Below the pieces are notes generated by a model. That model was given only the letters and a program-made list of their open reading frames with translations. It was not told the origin of the DNA and searched no databases. A program made the translations under genes and the position numbers. From contig JAJDTT010000047.1 of the NCBI GenBank assembly GCA_022827025.1, positions 1 through 53,223 of the forward strand: 53,223 nt of DNA, given 5' to 3'. The DNA comes from Acidobacteriota bacterium. GTDB lineage: Bacteria > Acidobacteriota > UBA6911 > RPQK01 > JAJDTT01. Positions 16,977-25,525 of this stretch are shown here, one piece after another. The stretch's first letter is position 1. Every line of letters begins with the position of its first letter.

Positions 16977-18338
16977 ATGTTTCGCTTGGACACCCCGCAC
17001 CCGGTTCCCTTCTGCGACGGTCTGAACCGGCGTGACTTCCTCCATGCGGGAGCCCTGTCCTGCCTGGGCCTGAGCCTCGCCGACCTCTGCGGGCTCGAGG
17101 CCCGGGGCGCCGTGGACCGGAGCCGCGACGTCAACTGCATCTTTCTCTTCCTGGTGGGCGGCCCCTCCCAGATGGACACCTGGGACATGAAGCCGGAGGC
17201 GCCCTCCGAGGTCCGCGGGCCCTACCGGCCCATCCCCACCAACGTCCCCGGGATTCGGATCTCGGAGATCTTCCCCCGAATGGCCCGCCATGCGGACCGT
17301 TACGCCCTGGTGCGGTCCTTCCATCACAATGTCCCCGCCCATCCTCTGGCCCACTACCTGGTCCAGACGGGCCAGACCTTCTCTCCTGGGATCGTCTACC
17401 CCAATCTGGGCTCCGCCACCGGTTTTCTGAAGGGCGCCGATTCCGAGTTGCCTCCTCACCTGGTCCTTCCCATCCCGCTGACCTCCCGCAAGGGACAGTC
17501 CGCCGGTTTCCTGGGCAAGACCCACGACCCTTTCCTGATCCACTCGGATCCCTCCCGGGACGATTTCCGGATTCAGGACCTGGTCCCCCCGGAATACGTC
17601 TCCGCCATCCGGGTGGAACGGGCCCGGTCCTTCCGGAACGTGGTCGACCGCGCTTTCCGCACGTTTGAAGAGGGCGGCGCCTCGACCCGGCTCCTCGATT
17701 CCGCTTACCACCAGGCCTACAGCATCGTCTCTTCGGCCAAGGCCCGGGCGGCGTTCGACCTGAAGTCGGAGGAAGACCAGTTGCGGGACCGCTACGGGCG
17801 GAACCGGTTCGGCCAGAGCTGCCTCCTGGCGCGGCGCCTGGTGGAGGCGGGCGTCCGCTTCGTCACCATCAACATGTTCGACGATTTCGGGGGCGGCGTC
17901 TCCTGGGACGTCCACGGCTCGTCCCCCTTCAGCCCCATCACCGAGCTGGACAAGCTGGGACCCATGTTCGACAACGCCTACACCTCCCTGATCGAGGACC
18001 TCCAGGACCGGGGCCTGCTGGAGGAGACCCTGGTGGTGGCCATGGGAGAATTCGGACGGACCCCCAAGATCAACCCGGCCGGGGGACGGGACCACTGGCC
18101 CTCGGTCTCCACCATCATCCTGGCGGGAGGAGGAATTCAGGGCGGGCAGGTGGTCGGTTCTTCGGATCGAATCGCGGCGGAACCCCGCGACCGGCCCGTG
18201 GGACCCCAGGAGGTCCTGGCCACCATCTACAAGGCCCTGGGAATCGATCTCCACACCGAGTTGCCCGGCCCCCAGAGCCGGCCCATCCCCATCGTGGACA
18301 TCGGCGTGGAGCCGATTCACGAGCTCTTTGGCGGCTGA
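16977..18338 (+). CDS. DUF1501 family secreted protein (alkaline-phosphatase fold)
   Basis: The predicted protein has 453 residues. The N-terminus NRRDFLHAGALSCLGLSLADL is a twin-arginine signal. The body shows the DUF1501 landmarks NCIFLFLVGGPSQMDTWDMK, the QTGQTFSPGIVYPNLGSA segment, the LLARRLVEAGVRFVTI helix-strand pair and the final VVAMGEFGRTPKINPAGGRDHW metal-site-like region. DUF1501 proteins have a sulfatase/alkaline phosphatase-like fold and nearly always lie beside DUF1549/DUF1553 genes in Planctomycetota, Verrucomicrobiota and Acidobacteriota; their substrate is unknown. The stop overlaps the next start (TGATG), so it is translationally coupled to the DUF1549 gene. No ribosome-binding site precedes its own ATG. 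Confidence 0.9.
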   Translation: MFRLDTPHPVPFCDGLNRRDFLHAGALSCLGLSLADLCGLEARGAVDRSRDVNCIFLFLVGGPSQMDTWDMKPEAPSEVRGPYRPIPTNVPGIRISEIFPRMARHADRYALVRSFHHNVPAHPLAHYLVQTGQTFSPGIVYPNLGSATGFLKGADSELPPHLVLPIPLTSRKGQSAGFLGKTHDPFLIHSDPSRDDFRIQDLVPPEYVSAIRVERARSFRNVVDRAFRTFEEGGASTRLLDSAYHQAYSIVSSAKARAAFDLKSEEDQLRDRYGRNRFGQSCLLARRLVEAGVRFVTINMFDDFGGGVSWDVHGSSPFSPITELDKLGPMFDNAYTSLIEDLQDRGLLEETLVVAMGEFGRTPKINPAGGRDHWPSVSTIILAGGGIQGGQVVGSSDRIAAEPRDRPVGPQEVLATIYKALGIDLHTELPGPQSRPIPIVDIGVEPIHELFGG

Positions 18339-20770
18339 TGACCTGGATTTCCTGTCTGCTGGCGGGTGCGCTCCTCCAAGCCGGGCCCGAGGCTCTCAAG
18401 CTGCTTCCGGAGGAGATCGTCCTCTCGGGGCCCAAGGCCACCCAACGGTTGCTGGTGGTGGAGCCGGCGGGCGGAGGAGGATCGGTCCGGGACCGGACCG
18501 GCGAAGCGCGTTTCGTGGTTTCCGACCCGGCGGTTGCCGCGCTGGAGGAACCCTCCACGATCGCGGCCGTCTCGGACGGAAGCGCCACCCTCTGGGCCCA
18601 TCTCCCGGACGGACGGAAGGCGAGCGCCCGCATCCGGGTTCGCGGGTCCGCGAAACCCTTTCGTTGGAGCTTTCGAAACCACGTGCTGCCGGCGCTTACC
18701 AAGGCCGGATGCAATTCCGGTCCCTGCCACGGGGCGGCCTCGGGGCAGAACTACCTGAAGCTGAGCCTGAGGGGCTATGCTCCCGAGGCGGACCACGCGG
18801 CGCTCACCCGGGAGGGAGCGGGTCGGCGAGTCCTGACGCTGCAACCCGCTCGGAGCCTCGTTCTCCTGAAGCCCACTTTGGCGGTCCCCCACGGTGGAGG
18901 CCGGCGTTTGACGGTGCCGTCCCGGGATTACCAGGTGCTGTCGGAGTGGATCGCCACGGGCGCCGCGCCCCCGCGGCCGACGGACCGCCGGGCCGCAAGC
19001 CTCCGGGTGATCCCTTCGCACCTCCGCCTCCAACCTGGTCAACGGCACGGAGTCCTGGTTCAGGCCGTATTCGATGACGGGTCGCGGGAGGACGTGACCC
19101 ACTGGGCCAAATTCTCCTCCACCAATTCGGGCATTCTCGGCGTGGACGCGGCGGGATCGGCCCGAGCCTTGGGCCAGGGAGAGGCCCACGTCTCCGTCTG
19201 GTGCCTGGACCAGGTGGCGTCCGTCCGGGTCACGATTCCGATGACGGAAGGGCACGGCCCGGACGACTATGCCCGGGCTCCCCGCCACAACCGGATCGAC
19301 GAGCTGGTCCTGGAAAAATTGGAAGACCTGGGGCTGCCTCCCTACCGCCTCTCCAACGATCACCATTTCGTCCGCCGGGCCTACCTGGACGCCCTCGGGG
19401 TCCTGCCCGGCGCCGGGGAGGCGCGGCAGTTCGTCGAGGACACGAACCCGGGAAAGAGGGCCCGGCTGGTCGATTCGCTGCTGGAGCGGTCCGAGTTCGT
19501 GGACTACTGGACCTACAAGTGGTGCGACCTGCTCCTGGTCTCCCGCAGCAAGCTGAGATCGCCGGCCTACCGGATCTTCTACGACTGGATTCGCCGGAGC
19601 GTGGCCGAGAACAAGCCCTGGGACCGCTTCGTCCGGGAGATCGTCACGGCCACGGGGAGCAACACCAGCAACGGGGCCGCCAACTACTGGGTGATGCACG
19701 ACGAGGCCACCAAGGCGACGGAAAACCTCACCCACACCTTCCTGGGGATCTCCGTGGCCTGCGCCCGCTGCCACAATCACCCCTTGGACAAGTGGACGCA
19801 GGAGGACTACTACGGGCTCTCCAGCTTCTTCTCCCGGGTGGGGCGCAAACCGGGAGACCAGGGAGACGTGATCATCTTCGAGAGCCGCAACGGAGAAGTC
19901 CCCTTCCCGGGACGGCAAGACGCTCTCCCGCCACGCCCTCTGGAGGGAGACCCCATCGCCGGGAACGCCCCCGGCAGCCGGCGGCAACATTTCGCCGCCT
20001 GGCTGACCTCGCCGGAGAACCGCTACTTCCTGCGAGCCACCGTGAACCGGGTCTGGCACCACTTTCTGGGACGGGGGCTCGTGGAGCCGGTGAACGACCT
20101 CAGGCAGACCAACCCCGCATCCAACGAAGACCTGATGGACGCGCTCGTCCGGGATTTTACGGAACACGGCTTCGACCTCCGGCACCTGATCCGGACCATC
20201 ATGAATTCGGCGACCTACCAGGCCAGCGCCGGAGGCCCCGGTTCGCCGGAACTGGCGGAGAAGTACCACTCCCGGTTCCGCGTCCGGCGGCTACCCGCCG
20301 AGGTGATCCTGGACATGATCTGCCAGGTCACGGGCGTCCCGGAGCGCTTCCCCGGATTCCCCTCCGGCACCCGGGCCCTCCAGCTCCCGGATACCCGGGT
20401 GGCCTCCAACTTTCTCTCGACGTTCGGCCGGCCGGCACGGGAGATCAACGCCCAAGCCGAGCGGGTGAAGGAGCCTACGGTGAACCAGGCGCTTCACCTG
20501 ATCCATGGAGAAGGGCTCCACCGGAAGCTCCAATCCGAATCGGGATTCCTGAGCCGGTCTCTGGCCGGGGGACAGTCCCGGCAGGAGGTGATCCGGAACC
20601 TGTACTGGGCCGCCCTGAGCCGGCCTCCGGCTGATGAGGAGATGAGGGAGCTGATGGAAACTTTGGGTCCCGTCCCTTCCGGCGGCGGAAATTCGGCAGC
20701 GGAGCGGAACGGACTGGTGGACCTGGCCCACGGCATACTCACCAGCAAGGAATTTCTCTTCAACCACTGA
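18338..20770 (+). CDS. DUF1549/DUF1553 protein with Ig-like domain and CX4CH motif
   Basis: The predicted protein has 810 residues. After a short hydrophobic N-terminus comes a bacterial Ig-like region (about 20-105), then ALTKAGCNSGPCHGAASGQN (about 122-141) with a CX4CH heme-like motif, and a second Ig-like region. DUF1549 (about 310-520, IDELVLEKLEDLGLPPYRL, then RRAYLDALGVLPGAGEAR, then CARCHNHPLDKW with a second CxxCH) is followed by DUF1553 (about 540-800, RYFLRATVNRVWHHFLGRGLVEPVNDLRQ). Such proteins are thought to be secreted and heme-binding and to act with the DUF1501 partner. Start and stop codons overlap both neighbours (TGATG), so the three genes form one coupled operon. Confidence 0.9.
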   Translation: MTWISCLLAGALLQAGPEALKLLPEEIVLSGPKATQRLLVVEPAGGGGSVRDRTGEARFVVSDPAVAALEEPSTIAAVSDGSATLWAHLPDGRKASARIRVRGSAKPFRWSFRNHVLPALTKAGCNSGPCHGAASGQNYLKLSLRGYAPEADHAALTREGAGRRVLTLQPARSLVLLKPTLAVPHGGGRRLTVPSRDYQVLSEWIATGAAPPRPTDRRAASLRVIPSHLRLQPGQRHGVLVQAVFDDGSREDVTHWAKFSSTNSGILGVDAAGSARALGQGEAHVSVWCLDQVASVRVTIPMTEGHGPDDYARAPRHNRIDELVLEKLEDLGLPPYRLSNDHHFVRRAYLDALGVLPGAGEARQFVEDTNPGKRARLVDSLLERSEFVDYWTYKWCDLLLVSRSKLRSPAYRIFYDWIRRSVAENKPWDRFVREIVTATGSNTSNGAANYWVMHDEATKATENLTHTFLGISVACARCHNHPLDKWTQEDYYGLSSFFSRVGRKPGDQGDVIIFESRNGEVPFPGRQDALPPRPLEGDPIAGNAPGSRRQHFAAWLTSPENRYFLRATVNRVWHHFLGRGLVEPVNDLRQTNPASNEDLMDALVRDFTEHGFDLRHLIRTIMNSATYQASAGGPGSPELAEKYHSRFRVRRLPAEVILDMICQVTGVPERFPGFPSGTRALQLPDTRVASNFLSTFGRPAREINAQAERVKEPTVNQALHLIHGEGLHRKLQSESGFLSRSLAGGQSRQEVIRNLYWAALSRPPADEEMRELMETLGPVPSGGGNSAAERNGLVDLAHGILTSKEFLFNH

Positions 20771-23184
20771 TGCGAACTCACGCCGGCAGCCTGACACTCA
20801 GTCTCCTGCTCCAGATTCCGGGGTTCCCGGCCGGAGAACGCGCCGCCGTGCTGGAATTCTCCCCCTCCCCCATCGTCTACCACGTCAGCCACCTGGGGGC
20901 CCGAGCCGGCGCCTCGACCTGGATCACCGTGGAGGGGATCAACCTGGAGGATTCTCCGCGCCTCATCTTCAGCCGGAAGGGGGTCGAGGCCACCGTCACG
21001 GAAATCGAACCGGCTCCCAATCCTCCCTATCGAACCCCCCGGCAACGGGTCCGGATTCGCCTGGACGTGGATCCCCAGGCGGAAACCGGAAGCCATGGAT
21101 TCCGGATGAAGACCCGTTACGGCACCAGCAACTGGGTGCGCTTCGCCCTGGGAGGGCTTCCCCAGATCGAAGCCATGAAGCCGGAGGAGAAACCTGCCGG
21201 CGGCCGCGAGATCACGCTTCCCGTCACCGTCGAGGGACGGCTCGGCCGAGGGTCCCGGGGAGACGTTTTCCGGTTCCGTGGCGAGTCGGGACAGGAACTG
21301 GTTTTCCGGGTGGAAGCGTCCTCCCTGGGATCCCGGCTGGACTCGGTGCTGGAACTGATGGACGGCGAGGGACGGCTCCTGGCTCGAAACGACAACTTCT
21401 TCCCCGGAAGCGTCGACTCGGTGTTGGCCTACACCTGCCCTCGGGACGGCGAATACCAGGTTCGCATCTCCGACCGGGCGGGACGGGGAGGGCGCACTTT
21501 CGCCTATCGCCTGACCGTGGGGGAGATCCCCTTCCTGACGGGCGTTTTCCCCTTGGGATTGAACCGCGGGAGCCGGGAAGAGCTGGCCGTCACCGGATAC
21601 AACCTGGGAGCCCAAAGAACGATCGGCCGGGACGATCTCCCTCCGAATTCAGGGAAGGACACTCTCCGGTTCCGGCTCCAGACCCCTCAGGGACCGACGC
21701 TCAACACCTTGCCCGTAGCCTTGGGGGACAACCCGGAGGTCTTGGAGAAGGAACCCAACGACGCCCCGGAAACGGCCCAGAACGTGCCGGTTCCGGTGAC
21801 GGTGAACGGCCGCACCGGCGTTCCCGGGGACGGAGACCTGTTCTCTTTCCCGGCTCGCCGGGGAGACACCCTGGTTCTGGAAGTCCGGGCCCGCCGCCTC
21901 CTGTCTCCTCTGGACTCGGTTCTCCAAGTGCTGGACCGGGAAGGGCGGCCGGTTGCCGGGGCCGTCCTGGAAGTGCTGTCCGAAGACTTTCACGACAGCA
22001 AGTTCAGCGCCAGCGCCCTCTTGCTGAACCGCTTCGGATTGAAGGACGGCACCCGCTACTACCCTCTGGATTTCGTGCTCCTGGACCGGAGGGAGTTGAT
22101 CCGGCTGGAACGCTCCATCCGCCGTGCGGACCATTTCTCCGTGGCCCAGGGCATCCTGGGAAAGCGGATCAGTTGGCTGGGGACGGATCCTCAGAACCAC
22201 CCGGCCCACGGGAGCGTCCACAAGGTCCTGGTGCGGGACCCCGGCACTCCCGTGAACGAGGAACTCTATCCTGCCGTGACCCTCCCCTGCCGGAACGACG
22301 ACGGGGGACCTCTGAGGGGGAAGGACTCCTATCTCCTGTTCCGGCCTCCCGAAGACGGAACCTACCTGGCTCACTTGAGCGGCCTGGGCGGCGCCGGAGG
22401 GCCCCGGCATGCGTACCGCCTCACCATCCGGCCGGCCGAACCCGACTTCCGGCTCTTTCTGGACGACGGATTTCTGCTCTACGTGGACGGTCGGGCCACC
22501 GGCGCCCGAAACCCCAACATTCCAAGGGGAGGAAGGGTGCCCCTGACCGTTTCCGCCGCCCGCATGGAGGGGTTCGAGGGACCTGTTCGGGTCCGGGTGG
22601 AGGGCCTGCCTCCGGGATTTCACGCCACCCGGGGCCTGATCCGGCCCCGGGAGTTGGTCACCACGTTGGTTCTCTCGGCCCTGGCAACCGCCCGGGAGCC
22701 GGAAGAGCCGGTGCACCTCCGGGTGGTGGGCGAAGCCGTCATCGGCGAGCGAACCGTCCGCAGAGCCGCCGCCGACCCGGCGGAACCCCTGAACCTGGTG
22801 TCCCTGGCGCCCACTCCCCCCATCGTTCCGCGGATCGAACCGCCCAACCCGGTGATCCGGCCCGGCGAGAACATCCGGTTGACGATTCACATCCAGCGGA
22901 ATCACGGTTTCCGCCTGGACGTGCCCTTCATCCTCCAGAACCGGCCGGCCGGCATCTGGGTCGAGGACAGCGGATCCAACGGAATCGTGATCTCGAAGGA
23001 CGAGACGAGCCGGACCCTGAAGCTGAGAGCGGACCCCTGGGTGGAGCCCATGACGTTTCCGTTGCTGGCCGTGGGGCGGGTCAAGAGCGAGGCCGTCCGC
23101 AGGCGGAGGAGCGGCGCCAAGGCGGAATCGGCCGATTACACGACTCTGCCCGTTACGGTCACGGTGGCGCCCAAGGCAGACTGA
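20770..23184 (+). CDS. Secreted multidomain protein with PPC-like beta-sandwiches
   Basis: The predicted protein has 804 residues with a weak N-terminal signal peptide. An IPT/TIG-like region (about 30-120, YHVSHLGARAGASTWITVEG) is followed by two or more pre-peptidase C-terminal (PPC) type domains: VTVEGRLGRGSRGDVFRFRG to YRLTVGE, and VTVNGRTGVPGDGDLFSFPA onward. The segments RGDTLVLEVRARRL and GTYLAHLSGLGG are typical strands, and more Ig-like modules follow to the C-terminus. No catalytic motif was found, so binding or scaffolding at the cell surface is likely. The start overlaps the DUF1549 stop. PPC-domain proteins are frequent third members of DUF1501/DUF1549 operons. Confidence 0.78.
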   Translation: MRTHAGSLTLSLLLQIPGFPAGERAAVLEFSPSPIVYHVSHLGARAGASTWITVEGINLEDSPRLIFSRKGVEATVTEIEPAPNPPYRTPRQRVRIRLDVDPQAETGSHGFRMKTRYGTSNWVRFALGGLPQIEAMKPEEKPAGGREITLPVTVEGRLGRGSRGDVFRFRGESGQELVFRVEASSLGSRLDSVLELMDGEGRLLARNDNFFPGSVDSVLAYTCPRDGEYQVRISDRAGRGGRTFAYRLTVGEIPFLTGVFPLGLNRGSREELAVTGYNLGAQRTIGRDDLPPNSGKDTLRFRLQTPQGPTLNTLPVALGDNPEVLEKEPNDAPETAQNVPVPVTVNGRTGVPGDGDLFSFPARRGDTLVLEVRARRLLSPLDSVLQVLDREGRPVAGAVLEVLSEDFHDSKFSASALLLNRFGLKDGTRYYPLDFVLLDRRELIRLERSIRRADHFSVAQGILGKRISWLGTDPQNHPAHGSVHKVLVRDPGTPVNEELYPAVTLPCRNDDGGPLRGKDSYLLFRPPEDGTYLAHLSGLGGAGGPRHAYRLTIRPAEPDFRLFLDDGFLLYVDGRATGARNPNIPRGGRVPLTVSAARMEGFEGPVRVRVEGLPPGFHATRGLIRPRELVTTLVLSALATAREPEEPVHLRVVGEAVIGERTVRRAAADPAEPLNLVSLAPTPPIVPRIEPPNPVIRPGENIRLTIHIQRNHGFRLDVPFILQNRPAGIWVEDSGSNGIVISKDETSRTLKLRADPWVEPMTFPLLAVGRVKSEAVRRRRSGAKAESADYTTLPVTVTVAPKAD

Positions 23185-23255
23185 AGCGGGCTCAACAGCC
23201 CGTGGCAGAAGTCGTCACGGCATTCGACCGTCCCTGCATCCCGGCGGACGGCGTT

Positions 23256-23306
23256 GCGATTCGGGAGGGCGACCACAAGGGTCGCCCCTACATGCACCCG
23301 AATCGC
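23256..23306. repeat. Nested inverted repeat with GGGCGACC-ACAA-GGGTCGCCC core
   Basis: An outer perfect 10-bp inverted repeat (GCGATTCGGG at 23256-23265 and CCCGAATCGC at 23297-23306) encloses an inner one (GGGCGACC and GGTCGCCC) around ACAAG. The core GAGGG...CCACAAGGG...CCCCTAC is of a widespread intergenic repeat type, and a variant of it forms the tandem array at 45.3 kb. It lies between the convergent genes ending at 23184 and 23374; no T-tract follows. Confidence 0.7.
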
Positions 23307-23373
23307 GCCTTGTCCGGCGGGCGCAGGAACGGTCTCGGTGCTCGCGGGACTTTCACCACGAGTTGTCAACGTG

Positions 23374-24000
23374 TCAGAAGCCGACGGTCCGGTTGCCGGG
23401 CAGCCGGACCTGGCCGCCGATGAGGCGGTTGCCGCTCTTCTTGCTCTTCAGGTAGAAGAAACCCTCGATGGTCTGGCCGGGAGCCACGTTGACCGCCTGG
23501 ATCTCGTACCGGTCCAGCAGTTCCCGGAGTTCCTTCACCTTCCCCACGTGGATGATGCCCGGGCCACCACCGCCACCGATCGTGGTCCGTCTCTCTCCGT
23601 AAGGACGCTGGCGGGGATTGAAGACGGGTCCGCCGGCCGAGGTCGTCAGGCTGACGCCGGGGCCGCCGCCCCCGCCCTGGTAGTACTTGACCATCTTGGG
23701 AGTGAGCTCGGCGGCGCTGACGCGTTTTATGGTCTTTCCCTTGGGGTTGTGGATGGTCATCCGTTCCGGGTCCAGCGAGAAAACTTGGGCGGTGGAAGCG
23801 TTGCGGACCTGAACCCGGACGACGGCAAAACCCTCATGGAAGACCTGGTAGGGGAAGTCGTCGGGGAGATCCCTCCGGACCAGGGAGGCGGCTGAAATGA
23901 AGATCCCCTTCTCGATCTCCACTTCGTCCGCCTGGACGGCCCCGGACAGCAGGAAAAGGGCGGCGGCGAGCATCGGACCCACGGACAGTGTTTTTCTCAT
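23374..24000 (-). CDS. Secreted protein of unknown function, glycine-rich linkers
   Basis: The predicted protein has 208 residues from the ATG at 24000. A clear signal peptide (MRKTLSVGPMLAAALFLLSG to VQADE) is followed by an immunoglobulin-like strand pattern (FAVVRVQVRNASTAQVFSL, then ERMTIHNPKGKTIKRVSAAE). Two Gly-rich loops come next (YYQGGGGGPGVSL and IGGGGGPGIIHV), then a final strand region ending in IEGFFYLKSKKSGNRLIGG. The overall plan resembles small periplasmic proteins with a single beta-sandwich; no catalytic motif was found. Its start overlaps the stop of the sialidase-like gene by four bases (ATGA), so the two are co-translated. Confidence 0.65.
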   Translation of the reverse strand: MRKTLSVGPMLAAALFLLSGAVQADEVEIEKGIFISAASLVRRDLPDDFPYQVFHEGFAVVRVQVRNASTAQVFSLDPERMTIHNPKGKTIKRVSAAELTPKMVKYYQGGGGGPGVSLTTSAGGPVFNPRQRPYGERRTTIGGGGGPGIIHVGKVKELRELLDRYEIQAVNVAPGQTIEGFFYLKSKKSGNRLIGGQVRLPGNRTVGF

Positions 24001-25172
24001 GGCATTTGTTCCTCCACTGTCAAACGGGCGCAACGGATGTGGGTGATGCAGGCTTGCGTGCACCACCAGCTTGCCAGGAGGTCTCCTCCCGGCAGACGAA
24101 CCAGATTGGGCTTGCCGAAGGCGATGTTGTCGTGGCTGGCCGGATATTCCGGCTTGTGGTCGACGCCCAGGAACTCCTGCCCCACGGCGTCCCAGACCAT
24201 CACCTGGTTCTCCAGGTCCCAGGTCCGGCCCCCGTCTTCGCTCAAAGTCACCAGGACCCCCGGCTTCATCCGCTCCCGAATCGAGTAGGCCGCGGCCAGG
24301 ACCCCCTCTCCGAGATCCGCGGCCCAACTGGTCTGGGCGGGGATGGTGGTGGGCAGGGGCGCCTCCCAACGGGTTCCCGTCGTGTCGGAGTGGACGAAAT
24401 GGAGGGGATAGTTCTCCTGTCCGCCGATGCTCTGGGTCCATTGAAGGGCGCAGATGCGGCCGTCCAGCATCCGGCTGTAACGGCTGTGAGAGTACATCCG
24501 GGACGGGTCGCAGGCACTGGGAAAATCGATCTCCTCCCCCCAGGTCCGCCCGCCGTCCCGGGAGAACAGGGCAGAGCCCCTGATGTGCAGAGGAGAAGTG
24601 TCGTCCCACGATTTCCAGCGCTCCAACGCCAGGAACAGGGAACCGCCATTGAGCTCGATTACGTTGGACGGGGCGTCCGCCACTCCCCCGCCTCCCACTT
24701 CGATCGCCTGGGGAGGGGACCAGGTTCGACCCAGGTCCTCGGACCGGAACAGCACCAGCTCGAAGGGTTTCAGGCCTCCGGTCTCGGGATTGAACCGGAA
24801 CAATTGATCCTGCGTGGCTCGAAACCGGTGGGCCACCAGGAGCAGAGTCCCGTCCCGGAGCAGCGTCCCGTGGGGAGCGCTGTAGGAATGGGGCGCGCGC
24901 TCCTGTCGCGGGTCCCAGAGGTCCCCCTCTTCGGTCCAGGTCTCGCCGCCGTCCCGGGAGCGGAGCACGGCCAACCTCCCGTCCAGCGAGTAGAACGCCT
25001 GGCCCAGGCGATAGAAACAGAGCAGTTCCCGTTCCGAAATGGGGACCACGTTGGGGAGATAGGCGCAGACGGCTTGATGTCCGGGATGAGGATTGCGGTA
25101 GAGAATGGATTCGGAAACGATTCTCAGCCGCCTCACCTCATCACTATGACCGAGAGGCGGCGCCACGGTCAA
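23997..25172 (-). CDS. Sialidase/BNR-repeat family protein
   Basis: The predicted protein has 391 residues with at least four Asp-box motifs (SxDxGxTW): SRDGGETWT, SEDLGRTWS, SRDGGRTWG and SEDGGRTWD, spaced as in the six-bladed sialidase propeller. A catalytic-like Glu-Arg-Arg set cannot be assigned with certainty. The start is uncertain: a TTG at 25172 begins the open frame, and a GTG at 25136 just before RRLRIVSESI is also plausible. No signal peptide is visible, which suggests an intracellular enzyme or a wrongly placed start. It may release or bind sugars from glycans scavenged by the neighbouring propeller proteins. Direct repeats at 25237-25270 could control it. Confidence 0.8.
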   Translation of the reverse strand: MTVAPPLGHSDEVRRLRIVSESILYRNPHPGHQAVCAYLPNVVPISERELLCFYRLGQAFYSLDGRLAVLRSRDGGETWTEEGDLWDPRQERAPHSYSAPHGTLLRDGTLLLVAHRFRATQDQLFRFNPETGGLKPFELVLFRSEDLGRTWSPPQAIEVGGGGVADAPSNVIELNGGSLFLALERWKSWDDTSPLHIRGSALFSRDGGRTWGEEIDFPSACDPSRMYSHSRYSRMLDGRICALQWTQSIGGQENYPLHFVHSDTTGTRWEAPLPTTIPAQTSWAADLGEGVLAAAYSIRERMKPGVLVTLSEDGGRTWDLENQVMVWDAVGQEFLGVDHKPEYPASHDNIAFGKPNLVRLPGGDLLASWWCTQACITHIRCARLTVEEQMP

Positions 25173-25236
25173 CGATGGGCCCGGAATCCATCATGGAGAA
25201 CTGTCGGCAACCTGATCGGAAGCCTTCCCATACAGG

Positions 25237-25270
25237 CGTGAATCGTCACAAACTCCGTGAATCGTCACAA
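25237..25270. promoter_or_regulatory. Tandem 15-bp direct repeats upstream of the sialidase-like gene
   Basis: CGTGAATCGTCACAA occurs at 25237-25251 and again at 25256-25270, a 19-bp period (on the coding strand TTGTGACGATTCACG twice). The pair lies 65-100 bases upstream of the minus-strand sialidase-like gene. Two phased identical sites suggest a cooperative regulator, although no such regulator is in the window. The remainder of 25173-25525 has no gene. Confidence 0.4.
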
Positions 25271-25377
25271 TTCCCATGCAAAAAAGGTCCGCGCCGGACT
25301 GAAACCGGAATCTGAGTTGAGTAGAATGGACCCCGGTTGGCTCTTCCTCCGGCGCAGGACGAGTCAGCTTAGAGTCT

Positions 25378-25399
25378 GCCGGGCGTCCCAACGCCCGGC
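25378..25399. repeat. GC-rich perfect hairpin, 9-bp arms
   Basis: GCCGGGCGT and ACGCCCGGC are exact inverted arms around a 4-base loop. The site is about 127 bases downstream of the minus-strand gene ending at 25526. Without a T-run on either strand it is not a convincing intrinsic terminator, but it could stabilise a 3' end. Confidence 0.4.
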
Positions 25400-25525
25400 G
25401 GGCTCGCTTTCGGAGACCGTCACCACGATGCGCCGAGCCCCCTCGGCGTCATTCCCAGGCTGCCCGGCATGGATCCGGGTGTTAAAACCGGCACGATTTC
25501 AGGCTGTGGAACACGGGACAATTGG

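Noticed and set aside
25378-25399. Intrinsic terminator
   Set aside because: The hairpin is strong but no T-run follows on either strand, and it lies more than 120 bases from the nearest stop codon.
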